41,095 nucleotides of DNA from a virus. Where the stretch lies: positions 1 through 41,095 of the IMG/VR virus record IMGVR_UViG_3300022562_000309. One strand, written 5' to 3'. The translations under genes were made by a program, and so were the position numbers. The notes beneath the pieces were generated by a model. It did no database searches. It was not told the origin of the DNA and was given only the letters and a program-made list of their open reading frames with translations. How positions within the stretch are numbered: the first letter of the stretch is position 1; every line of letters begins with the position of its first letter. This document shows positions 18,701-25,800 of this stretch, piece by piece.

Positions 18701-19392
18701 GTCAGGCCACCGCCGCAGGTGGGGTGACGACGTTCTCCGTCGAGGGCGACGGCACCTTCTCCACCCTGGCCGGGGTGGGCACCGCCGCTGGTGGGGTCAC
18801 CTCGATGTCGGGTACCGCCACCTTCACCACCTTGGCTGGGGCTGGAACCGCCGGGGGCGGGGTCACCTCGTTCGCTGGTGGGGCGACGTTCACCACGCTG
18901 GCTGGCGCTGCCACCGCAGCAGGCGGGGTCACCACCTTCGACGCCACCGGGTCGGCCACGTTCGTCACCCTGGCGGGGGCTGCGGTCGCCGCTGGTGGCG
19001 TGTCCACGTTCGACGGGACCACCCCCGACGCCACGTTCGTGACCCTGGTCGGAACCGCCACCGCTGGCGGCGGGGTCACCACCTTCGACGTGCAGGCGGC
19101 GGCGTGGGTGTTCACCGTGCCAGCGTCGAACACGGCGAACGGCTACCCGTACGGCCGCTCCCCGGCGGGCAGGCTGTTCCCACGGGTGTCGGGGTCCCCC
19201 ATCCACTACTGCGTCATGATCTTCGACCTGGACACGACCCCGAGGGTGGTCAAGACGCTGCGGCCCAACACCGCGCAGATGAGCGCCGCCGACCGGGTGT
19301 ACCTCGGCCCCGGCGAGTACCGGGTCGAGGAGGCCGAATACGACGCCCTCGCCACCCTGTTCCCCGACGCCCTGGTTCCGGTGGGTGGATGA
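15739..19392 (+). CDS. Repeat-built tail or head fibre protein
   Basis: A 1217-residue protein read from GTG with AGGAGGTGA just upstream. About 23 copies of a roughly 22-residue unit (consensus ATFxTLAGxxTAxGGxTxFTG) occupy residues about 155-199, 419-596 and 823-1121. Two non-repeat domains sit between them. The first (about 200-418) has a PTVKSSATNNSGTGANVNWT strand pattern like a surface-adhesion beta domain. The second (about 597-822) begins YFTEDYEGTPGATM and resembles a LamG/concanavalin-type jelly roll. A C-terminal domain of about 95 residues ends the protein. A virion-surface fibre or adhesin that contacts the host envelope or a polysaccharide is likely. Uniform G/C-rich repeats suggest ongoing duplication and loss of units. 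Confidence 0.8.
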   Translation: MATENLYATSRLSGTALTNDSNALGSTSATWAGDVNTNTSWTNRYAMGDPTGTTANGTHTVTVRARKGSNTSDPTIALNLYENGSLVGAIVGNTNVTSTTGQDVSGTFSAASISNVNNVEIEVVMTAAGGSPSARNSAQIDYIHWSGDFTATANGTFDTLAGVGTATGGSSSFTGTAVFDTVAGSATAAGGVTSFSARSGPTVKSSATNNSGTGANVNWTVTLPSGISDGDVGYILMTLNTSNDRGDISGWTLLDFTTQGTVLQTKVYRKVLAASDSSTAVSLTLSNAQKWNAVAVVVQNEGGVDVEGTPFTSATDSTSWQLDSITPTVDDTLLLGFHGWRVNVTGTTTQSPPTAWTEIAETSQNASATPVNGAGVNYQEITGGASSATTQQTDGGYDQTTNQRITYVIAIAPSGSPDATFTTVAGVGTASGGSTSFTGNATFDTVAGVGTTGGGSTTFTGTATFDTVAGVGTATGGSTTMSGTATFDTLAGSATAAGGVTTFDTSASATFTTLAGEGVASGGSTSFTGTATFDTLAGVGTAAGGSTTFNAGATFDTVAGVGTTGGGSTTFTGSATFDTLAGSATAGGGDTSFVGDAALYFTEDYEGTPGATMSSSNTNWEIFNPGGSGNWTLESSPTPMFGSTLGEYNGGQAITKDTTSLPGTTNGGSVQRILYFRGYFSVDSVTNLTLSRMIVFEQSVANGGADVGVLRMNANGTFRLMDGTTAVGSASTQAISTTPTRIELKLDQDNNQITYRLWWGSDVHNASTGATNYETQTATLATNTDMEVFGVGFYASQTTNHSLYVEEVAVGSGDWIGPASQAATFTTLAGSGTATGGSTSFTGNATFDTLAGSATAAGGVTTFDTSSDATFTTLAGDAPAAGGVSSFTGGATFTTLAGSATAAGGVTTFDTSSDGTFTTLAGSAPASGGVTTFTGTATFTTLAGSATGAGGSTSITGGATFTTTAGVGTTGGGSTSMSGTAVFTTLAGQATAAGGVTTFSVEGDGTFSTLAGVGTAAGGVTSMSGTATFTTLAGAGTAGGGVTSFAGGATFTTLAGAATAAGGVTTFDATGSATFVTLAGAAVAAGGVSTFDGTTPDATFVTLVGTATAGGGVTTFDVQAAAWVFTVPASNTANGYPYGRSPAGRLFPRVSGSPIHYCVMIFDLDTTPRVVKTLRPNTAQMSAADRVYLGPGEYRVEEAEYDALATLFPDALVPVGG
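16993..17526 (+). repeat. Intragenic tandem repeat array A (8 units of about 66-72 bp)
   Basis: Eight consecutive degenerate units encode ATFxT(L/V)AG...GG(S/V)T(T/S)F. Most units are 22 codons and one is 24. Two further units lie upstream at about 16201-16335. Confidence 0.9.
18205..19101 (+). repeat. Intragenic tandem repeat array B (13 units)
   Basis: Thirteen consecutive units of the same 22-24 codon repeat, after a 227-residue non-repeat domain. Here TTLAG dominates, whereas array A mixes TVAG and TLAG. Confidence 0.9.
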
Positions 19393-19427
19393 TGCGCGCC
19401 GGTACGCTGACTCCCGAGGAGGCCCCG

Positions 19428-19676
19428 ATGTCCTGTGCCCGTGGCTGCTGCGCTACCCAGCGTGAGCACTACAAGTCCATCGTGTTCGGCACCCCACCAG
19501 CCGAGTCGGACAAGTTCAAGGGTGGGTACACCAAGCACTTCGACGCCGACATGGACGCCTACCGGCAGCTCGCCCGCGACGGGGTGCAGCCGGAGCGGGT
19601 TGACGGGTCGGCGAAGTTGCTGCGCGAACTCAACGACGGTGTTCACCCAGTGAACAGTGAGGTGCACGTGCCATGA
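19428..19676 (+). CDS. Small cysteine-containing structural-operon protein
   Basis: An 82-residue protein of unknown function. ATG 19428 was chosen because GAGGAGG lies at 19416-19422; in-frame ATGs at 19389 and 19392 overlap the fibre stop but have no ribosome-binding site. The N-terminus has CARGCC, a possible metal site, followed by a charged segment (EHYKSIVFGTPPAESDKFKGG). A dispersed palindrome is in frame near the C-terminus (VHPVN). The stop overlaps the next ATG (ATGA). It may be a small head-completion or fibre-assembly factor by position only. Confidence 0.65.
   Translation: MSCARGCCATQREHYKSIVFGTPPAESDKFKGGYTKHFDADMDAYRQLARDGVQPERVDGSAKLLRELNDGVHPVNSEVHVP
19641..19655. repeat. 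Dispersed palindrome copy 4 (centre CCA)
   Basis: GTTCACCCAGTGAAC, in frame (VHPVN) at the C-terminus of gene 19428-19676, 18 bases before the next start codon. Confidence 0.9.
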
Positions 19677-20581
19677 CGACAGCGCAGCAGTGGGTGGATG
19701 AGGTTCGGGAGATGCTCGGGCCTGCAGTGGTGGAGCAGGTGAACCGACTGTCCACCACGTACGAGCCGGGTGACGGTGTGCTCACCCTCGACCGGGACAT
19801 CACCGGGGTCATCCCCAACCAGGTCGTCACCGCCGGGTTGAACGCCTACCTGGTGTGGAGTGTGGACCCGGTGACGCGAACACTTGAGGTCGAACCGAAG
19901 TGGGCGGGGTCGCCGGAGGTCAACCTCGAGTCCGGCACCCTGGTTCGGATGCGCCCACAGTTCTACACGCACCGCATCCTCAAGGCGATCAACGACACCA
20001 TCAACGAGTTGTCGTCGCCCCTCAACGGTGTGTACGGGGTGGCGGTGCAAGACCTCGACTACGACACCACGTACGCCGTGTACGACCTGACGCAGTGTGA
20101 GGGCATCGACAAGGTGCTCCGCGTGCAGTGGGGCTACCCCGACGACACCCTGTCGGAGTGGCGGGACCTCAACGCCGCCACCTGGCAGCACCGGCAGATC
20201 GAACCCACCGCGGATTTCCCCTCCGGCCACCAGCTGCGGCTGTTCCAGTACCCCGGCACCGAGGTGGGGTCGGCGTCGACGATTCGGGTGATCTTCTCTC
20301 GGTTCCCGTCCACGCTGGACACGCTGGAAGATGACGTGGCCATGACGTTCCTGCCGGACACGGCGTACGACTTGCCGGTGCTGGGGGCGGCAGCGAAGTT
20401 GGCGGCGTCGACGGAGTTCCGCCGCAACACGATGGCCGCGCAGCCGGACTCCCGCCGCTCCGATGAGGTGCAGCCCAGCGCCCTGCAGAACTCCTACCGG
20501 GGTCTGCTCGCCGACTACAACCGTCGAGTGCAGCAGGAGGCTGCGCGCCTGGTCGCCATCTACCCGCCGAAGTTGAAGTGA
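19673..20581 (+). CDS. Head-tail connector / adaptor protein (putative)
   Basis: A 302-residue protein overlapping the preceding stop. It begins with a helical segment (TTAQQWVDEVREMLGPAVVEQVNRL). Beta-rich stretches (LVWSVDPVTRTLEVEPKW) and a helix-rich C-terminus (YDLPVLGAAAKLAASTEFRR, YRGLLADYNRRVQQEAARL) follow. This order, and its place just before the tail nozzle-like protein, are those of podoviral adaptor or connector proteins that dock under the portal. No diagnostic motif is visible, so the assignment is by architecture. Confidence 0.6.
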   Translation: MTTAQQWVDEVREMLGPAVVEQVNRLSTTYEPGDGVLTLDRDITGVIPNQVVTAGLNAYLVWSVDPVTRTLEVEPKWAGSPEVNLESGTLVRMRPQFYTHRILKAINDTINELSSPLNGVYGVAVQDLDYDTTYAVYDLTQCEGIDKVLRVQWGYPDDTLSEWRDLNAATWQHRQIEPTADFPSGHQLRLFQYPGTEVGSASTIRVIFSRFPSTLDTLEDDVAMTFLPDTAYDLPVLGAAAKLAASTEFRRNTMAAQPDSRRSDEVQPSALQNSYRGLLADYNRRVQQEAARLVAIYPPKLK

Positions 20582-20582
20582 C

Positions 20583-22391
20583 ATGAGGACCGTCGAGTTC
20601 GGCCACCCGTTCCGTGAGGGGACGTTTGTCGCCGTTTCCCCAGCCGAAGCGGCCGGCCGATTCGACGTGGCCATCGAAGGGCACGGCTACCAGTTGGACC
20701 TGGCGTCCAACCTGTTCGCCATCGAGTCGTTGCCTATCGCCCGTGACCAGCAGGACACCGGCACCGAGGCGGGTGAGCAGACCCTTGCGTCCGGTGGTCT
20801 GTGGCGGCGCAACTCCCGGTCGTGGCATTTGGGTGCAGGCCAGTCCCGAGGGGATGAGGACGTGTCGTCCCCGTACCGGTTCCTGTCATCGAAGGGTCTG
20901 GACCCGTGGACGAAGTGGGAGTTGTCCCTCCTGTCCGACACGGAGCTGGTGGTCTCCACCTCGAACACCCCGCTGGGGGTGGTGGCGGCTGGGTCTCGAG
21001 TGTTCGTGCAGGCCGGTAGCAGCATCTCCTCCTCCGTCGACGGGGACACGTGGACTCTCGACACCACCTTGTCGTCGGCCCCGTCGTGCCTGCCCACGTC
21101 GGACGGGCAGTCCCTGTACGTGGCCAGCGTCGACAACATCATCCGCAAGGTGCAGGGCGGCGGCACCGTCACAAGCGAGTGGACGCTACCAATCGACGCC
21201 GAAGTCCTGGCGTTCGCCAAGGGCCGCATGTGGGCTGGCGCGGGACTGTCGCTGTACCCGTTGACGCCGGGGTCGGCGGTGACCGCAGAGTTCACCCACC
21301 CGTGGGCGGGTTGGAAGTGGTCGGCGATCTGTGAGGGGCCGCGTGCGGTGTACGCCGCTGGCTACCTGGGCGACAAGACGCAGGTGTACCGGGTGCCGTT
21401 CAACACCGATGGCACCGGGTTCGACGCTGCGGTGGTGGCGGCGACCCTGCCGGACGGCGAGATCGTCACGGCCATGACCTCGTACCTGGGCTTCATCGTG
21501 CTGGGCACGTCGAAGGGGGTGCGGTTCGCTGTCCCCTCCGGGGAGGGTGACCTGTCGTACGGGGCGCTCATCGAGACCTCCCAGCCGGTCCGCTGCTTCG
21601 AGCCGCAGGACCGGTTCGTCTGGTTCGGGTGGTCGGCGTACGACGGCACCTCGACTGGGCTGGGCCGGATGGACCTGTCGCTGTTCACCGACGACCTGAC
21701 CCCGGCGTACGCCTCCGACCTGATGTACGACGCGCAGGGCGATGTGACCTCGATCACCACGTTCGCTGGGCGGCTGCTGTTCACCGTCGAGGGGACGGGC
21801 GTGGTCGCTGAGGGCACCGAGAAGGTGGCCGGTGGGGAGATGGTCCTGTCGGACCTGACGTGGGGCCTGTACGACAAGAAGGTGGCGTCCGTCCTGTCGA
21901 TGGCGCATGAGCCGCTGGACGGGCTGGTGCAGGTGTCGCTGGCGGTGGACGACTCGTCGTCGTCGGTGATCGGGGAGTCCTCCGAGCAGGGCAGCAGCGG
22001 CCCCGACGCCCCACTGAGGGTGACGGGGCTGCGGGGTGTCCGGTTCACCCTGTCCCTGGCCATGGCCAAGGACGACGGGGACGGCCCCGTCCTGACCGGG
22101 CTGCTGTTCGCGGTCCGGCCAGCTCCGATCAGGGGCAAGAAGTTCCGGCTGCCTCTGATGCTGTCCGAACAGCCCGACTTCTCCGGGTTGTGGACTTCGA
22201 TGGACCCAGGCGCTGAGGAGTCGTTCCTCACGTCCCTGGTGGAGCAGGGGACGGCGGTGTCTGTGCAGATCGCGGGCCGCACCTACTCCGCTCACCCCAT
22301 GGACTTCCGGTTCGTGCCCTACAAGAAGTCCGCGAACTCGGCGTCCTGGGCAGGTACATTCGTGATCGAACTCGATGAGGTGACGACGTGA
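20583..22391 (+). CDS. Beta-propeller-like tail (nozzle) protein
   Basis: A 602-residue, beta-rich protein with repeated propeller-blade-like strands (e.g. TPLGVVAAGSRVFVQAGS, SLYVASVDNIIRKV, GFIVLGTSKGVRFAV, RFVWFGWSAYDG). The C-terminal part (SNSASWAGTFVIELDE-like end, GRTYSAHPMDFRF) looks like a baseplate or tail-interface domain. Podoviral nozzle proteins such as T7 gp12 are beta-propellers of comparable size found beside the adaptor gene. The start lies one base after the preceding stop and its own stop overlaps the next GTG. The fold is inferred by eye. Confidence 0.65.
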   Translation: MRTVEFGHPFREGTFVAVSPAEAAGRFDVAIEGHGYQLDLASNLFAIESLPIARDQQDTGTEAGEQTLASGGLWRRNSRSWHLGAGQSRGDEDVSSPYRFLSSKGLDPWTKWELSLLSDTELVVSTSNTPLGVVAAGSRVFVQAGSSISSSVDGDTWTLDTTLSSAPSCLPTSDGQSLYVASVDNIIRKVQGGGTVTSEWTLPIDAEVLAFAKGRMWAGAGLSLYPLTPGSAVTAEFTHPWAGWKWSAICEGPRAVYAAGYLGDKTQVYRVPFNTDGTGFDAAVVAATLPDGEIVTAMTSYLGFIVLGTSKGVRFAVPSGEGDLSYGALIETSQPVRCFEPQDRFVWFGWSAYDGTSTGLGRMDLSLFTDDLTPAYASDLMYDAQGDVTSITTFAGRLLFTVEGTGVVAEGTEKVAGGEMVLSDLTWGLYDKKVASVLSMAHEPLDGLVQVSLAVDDSSSSVIGESSEQGSSGPDAPLRVTGLRGVRFTLSLAMAKDDGDGPVLTGLLFAVRPAPIRGKKFRLPLMLSEQPDFSGLWTSMDPGAEESFLTSLVEQGTAVSVQIAGRTYSAHPMDFRFVPYKKSANSASWAGTFVIELDEVTT

Positions 22392-23554
22392 CCGTAACCG
22401 ACCGCAGGGAGCACGCTGGCGGTGCAGCCCCGACTGCGCTGGCGTCCACTCTCGCCTTCGCTGGTACCACCATCAGCGTGAACAACGGCACCGGCTGGCC
22501 CACCGGGGCGGTAGGTGACTTCGTAGTCACCCTCGCCAGGGGCACCACCAACGAGGAGCGGGTGCTGTGTGAGTCCCGCACCGGCAACGTGCTCACCGTC
22601 AAGACATCCGGTCGCGGCTGGGACGGCACCACCGCCCGCGAGCACGCCTCCGGCACCGTCGTCGAGCACACCTGGTCCACCACCGAAGCCGACGAAGCGT
22701 CCGCGCATGGGGCCGCAGTCGCCGCGCACGGGGTAAACGTCGTCGTCGGCACCACCGAAACCCAGTCCCTGTCGAACAAGACGCTGGTGTCCCCGACAAT
22801 CTCGGGTGCGACGATGGACTCCCCCAACATCACCGGAACCATCGCTGGCGCACCAACCATCTCGGGCAACCCGGCTTTCCCCGGCTCCCCGAACTTCTCG
22901 GGCACGCCGACGCTGGGCAACTACACCAACGCCAACCACACCCACGCCGCAGGGTCCGGCGGCGGCAACATTCCCCAGTCGTCGGTGACCGGCTTGACCG
23001 CAGCCATCGCCGCGAAGCTGGACGCATCGCAGAAGGCGGCGGCGAACGGGGTCGCCTCTCTCGACGCCTCCACCCTGCTGCCCACGGCGCAACTACCGAC
23101 CATCCCGATTGCGAAGGTGCCGACTGGCACGTCCGGGTCGACGGTGGCGCTCGGCAACCACGACCACATCGCCGGGACCATCGCCTACGACGGCACCGGC
23201 ACCACGCAGAACCTGTCCGATGGCGACCCTGGCCCTAAGACGCTGGTGTCGTGCGCGGTGGACGCGGCCGGAACGTGGCTCATCATCGCCTCCGGTCGTG
23301 GGTTCACCCTCGGCTCCGGCGGCACGAACATTCGCGTGTCGTTCGCCCTGTCCACCTCGTCGGGGACGCTCACCTCGAACCCGGTGAACCAGGGCTCGTC
23401 CGGCACCGGATTGGAGGGCGGGTACACCGTGCTTGGCCTCCTGGTCGCCACCGGGGCGGCCACTGTTTCCCTCACCGCCGAGAAGGTCAACACGGGGGTT
23501 TTGGCCACCACGTCCCTGCCCGTCACCATCATGGCTATCCCGCTCTACGTCTAG
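22388..23554 (+). CDS. Tail fibre protein
   Basis: A 388-residue fibre. The N-terminal domain carries a LASTLAFAGTTISVNNGTGWP strand and a GNVLTVKTSGRGWDGT segment typical of virion-attachment domains. The shaft contains TQSLSNKTLVSP-type and TISGNPAFPGSPNFSGTP repeats, suggesting a triple beta-helix. It also has two His-rich motifs (NANHTHAAG, LGNHDHIAG) that could bind metal in a trimer. The C-terminal domain is beta-rich. It starts with GTG overlapping the previous stop (GTGA). It likely shares a shaft type with the next gene, which has TQTLTNKTL. Confidence 0.78.
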   Translation: MTVTDRREHAGGAAPTALASTLAFAGTTISVNNGTGWPTGAVGDFVVTLARGTTNEERVLCESRTGNVLTVKTSGRGWDGTTAREHASGTVVEHTWSTTEADEASAHGAAVAAHGVNVVVGTTETQSLSNKTLVSPTISGATMDSPNITGTIAGAPTISGNPAFPGSPNFSGTPTLGNYTNANHTHAAGSGGGNIPQSSVTGLTAAIAAKLDASQKAAANGVASLDASTLLPTAQLPTIPIAKVPTGTSGSTVALGNHDHIAGTIAYDGTGTTQNLSDGDPGPKTLVSCAVDAAGTWLIIASGRGFTLGSGGTNIRVSFALSTSSGTLTSNPVNQGSSGTGLEGGYTVLGLLVATGAATVSLTAEKVNTGVLATTSLPVTIMAIPLYV

Positions 23555-23562
23555 GAGCACTC

Positions 23563-24537
23563 ATGGCAACGATCACCGTCACTGGCACGTACACGGACGG
23601 GGCTGGAACCCCGCTCAACGGTGTCATCTCTTTCACCCCGGTGGTCACCGGCACGGACGGCACGTCGGTGTTCATCGCCGACCCCATCAACGCCCAGGTC
23701 ACCGGGGGTGCGCTGTCGCAGGTGCTGACCACCACCGACTCATGGTCGGTGGAGGGCGCAGTCACCTACAAGGTGGTCGAGCGGGTCGGGTCCACCGGCC
23801 GCAACCGCTACTACGTCACCCTCCCCTCCTCCCTCGGCACGTCGGTGAACCTGTCGACCCGGCTGCAGTTCAAGAGTCCACCCAACCAGGTGCAGCTTGA
23901 GTCCGGCGGGGACACGACGGACTTCACGTCCCACGTCGCCACCCTCCACGCACCCATCGACGCCGAACTGGTCTCTCTCGACGCCAGGCTCGACGCGGTG
24001 GAGGCCGGGTCGGGGACGGGCGCGCACAACTCGCTGACCTCGAGGACGGCAGCGGACGGCCACCCCACTTCCGCGATCACCGGCCTGGACGCTGCGCTGG
24101 CGGGGAAGCAGCCGCTCGACGCTGACCTGACCGCGATTGCTGCGTTGAACTCGGCGAACGACTCGATCATGCAGCGCAAGGCTGGGGCGTGGACTGGCAG
24201 CACACCAGCCCAGGTCGCTACCGACATGGGGGTGGCGTCAGATTCGACGCAGACCCTGACCAACAAGACCCTCGACTTCGACTTCGACACCACCGGCAAC
24301 GTCATCAGCAACATTCCCTACACCTCCATCCCCGGCCTCGAAGCGGACCTGGGTTCGATCTCGCAGCCGGGCTTCCGGTACGTCGTGTACGACGGGGCCA
24401 ACTACCCGGCCCGGTCCACGTCGGGGACGATTGACCCGAACGAGCCGATCATCTGGGTGCGCGGCCCCGGCCCCACCCTGTCGGGCACCGGCTCGACCGG
24501 TGCTGTCGTCGGCGACTACTGGCTGCGGACGGTCTGA
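23563..24537 (+). CDS. Tail fibre / tail-tip protein
   Basis: A 324-residue protein. ATG 23563 follows TAGGAGCACTC, giving a ribosome-binding site 8 bases upstream. The N-terminal domain (TVTGTYTDGAGTPLNGVISF) resembles an Ig-like or carboxypeptidase-regulatory beta fold. The middle has a helical hinge (APIDAELVSLDARLDAVEAG) and an ITGLDAALAGKQPLDADL segment. The fibre motif DSTQTLTNKTLDF follows, and a short C-terminal domain ends in VGDYWLRTV. It is part of the receptor-binding apparatus with the neighbouring fibres. Confidence 0.75.
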   Translation: MATITVTGTYTDGAGTPLNGVISFTPVVTGTDGTSVFIADPINAQVTGGALSQVLTTTDSWSVEGAVTYKVVERVGSTGRNRYYVTLPSSLGTSVNLSTRLQFKSPPNQVQLESGGDTTDFTSHVATLHAPIDAELVSLDARLDAVEAGSGTGAHNSLTSRTAADGHPTSAITGLDAALAGKQPLDADLTAIAALNSANDSIMQRKAGAWTGSTPAQVATDMGVASDSTQTLTNKTLDFDFDTTGNVISNIPYTSIPGLEADLGSISQPGFRYVVYDGANYPARSTSGTIDPNEPIIWVRGPGPTLSGTGSTGAVVGDYWLRTV

Positions 24538-24540
24538 CTC

Positions 24541-25800
24541 ATGGCGCAGGGCACCTTCTACCGGATGTGGCAGAACGGGACGTGGAACCATCCGACGCTG
24601 CCACCGTACGACCCAGGCCCCACGGACCCCGGAAACGGTGGGGGCGGCGACGGGCTGCTCTGGTTTGGGACGACGATCTTCGGCCAGTCCTACGCCAACT
24701 ACAAGAAGCAGACCATCAACAACATCGGCAACCGCTACAACCAGGTCGAGTACGACGCGGTGTGGAATGGGCAGCGCGGCGGCGGGGTGTCCCGAGAGTT
24801 CAACTCGAACAACGGCATCCAGACGTTCTCCGGCGCAACCCAGCCGCACCAGCGGAACAACCAGCCGATCTGCTACTCGTTCAAGGATGGGGCGCTGTCG
24901 AACAACACGCCGGAGGCCACGTTCAAGAACGAGTTGCGGGCGTGGATTGACTCCAAGCCGGGGAGCCTCAACACGCGGGTGTGGCTGGTGTTCAAGCATG
25001 AGTGGGACAACACCGAGAACAGCAACAAGGTGCGGGTCATGGACGACGGCACCCCCGGCGTCGGACAGATCAACAACTGGTACGAGCGGCAACTGTGGGT
25101 GCGTGAGGTGCTCAACGGTGAGGGCGGCGCGCAGTACGCCGCAGCTGCAGCACGCAACGGTGGGTGGATTCGGTTCGGCCCGATCTCCACGGGTGTGCCG
25201 TTCCAGCAGGGCCGCTCCAACAACGACCCGATTTCCTGGAAAACGTACTCCGATGGGATGGCGACGTTCGCTGGCGTGAGCAGTTGCGCTGACATCTGGG
25301 ACTTCTGGGGGATGGACCGCTACAACCCGTCGTGGTCGTCCGGCAAGTACATCTCGGCGTCGGACTACATGCTCAAGCCCACCCAGTGTCACGACTACAC
25401 GGGCCTCCCGTTCGTCGTCGGGGAGTCGGGGTCGCCACGCGCACAGAACTCGGGCACGACGGCGCAGCGGAACGCTGAGCGGGCCGCATGGCTCGACGCC
25501 GAGTACTCCGCGCTCAAGAACTCCGGCTTCGTGGATGCGGTCATGTACTGGCGGGTGCCGTCCAACAACGACCCGACGAACGCCTGGTCAACGAACATGG
25601 TCACCCCGACCGGGTTCAACGGCACGTGGGGTGGGTATGCGGGGACCCCGGCCGCTAACAACGGCGGCTTCGACGACCAACTCACGTCCGACGTGATCTC
25701 TGAGTACTGCATCAACTCGATCAACGAGGCCAACGCGCTCGCGGCTGACCTGGGCAACCCGACCATCCCCTTCTACACCGGGAGCGGAGGGTACGGCTGA
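24541..25800 (+). CDS. Glycoside-hydrolase-like tail depolymerase (GH26-type)
   Basis: A 419-residue protein with an N-terminal virion-anchor region (to about 35, ending in a Gly-rich linker) and a TIM-barrel-like enzyme domain. Two glutamates sit where clan-A glycosidases have them: E154 in WLVFKHEWD (acid/base, GH26-like HE pair) and E295 in FVVGESGSP (nucleophile). A VMYWRVPSNNDP segment follows as an eighth-strand candidate. Such enzymes cut cell-surface polysaccharide, here presumably an actinobacterial capsule or wall glycan, before injection. The gene is within the fibre cluster and its stop overlaps the next start. Substrate is unknown. Family placement is from motif spacing only. Confidence 0.72.
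   Translation: MAQGTFYRMWQNGTWNHPTLPPYDPGPTDPGNGGGGDGLLWFGTTIFGQSYANYKKQTINNIGNRYNQVEYDAVWNGQRGGGVSREFNSNNGIQTFSGATQPHQRNNQPICYSFKDGALSNNTPEATFKNELRAWIDSKPGSLNTRVWLVFKHEWDNTENSNKVRVMDDGTPGVGQINNWYERQLWVREVLNGEGGAQYAAAAARNGGWIRFGPISTGVPFQQGRSNNDPISWKTYSDGMATFAGVSSCADIWDFWGMDRYNPSWSSGKYISASDYMLKPTQCHDYTGLPFVVGESGSPRAQNSGTTAQRNAERAAWLDAEYSALKNSGFVDAVMYWRVPSNNDPTNAWSTNMVTPTGFNGTWGGYAGTPAANNGGFDDQLTSDVISEYCINSINEANALAADLGNPTIPFYTGSGGYG

Noticed and set aside
16993-19101. Possible CRISPR array
   Set aside because: The repeats are in-frame 66-72 bp coding units with no unique spacers. The Cas4-like nuclease has no cas neighbours.
16246-19206. 986-codon ORF on the minus strand opposite the repeat fibre
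   Set aside because: It is antisense to a clear fibre gene, has no ribosome-binding site, is dominated by Arg/Gly/His, and is kept open by the G/C-rich repeats. Other long minus-strand ORFs at 3605-5131 and 6287-7798 are rejected for the same reason.
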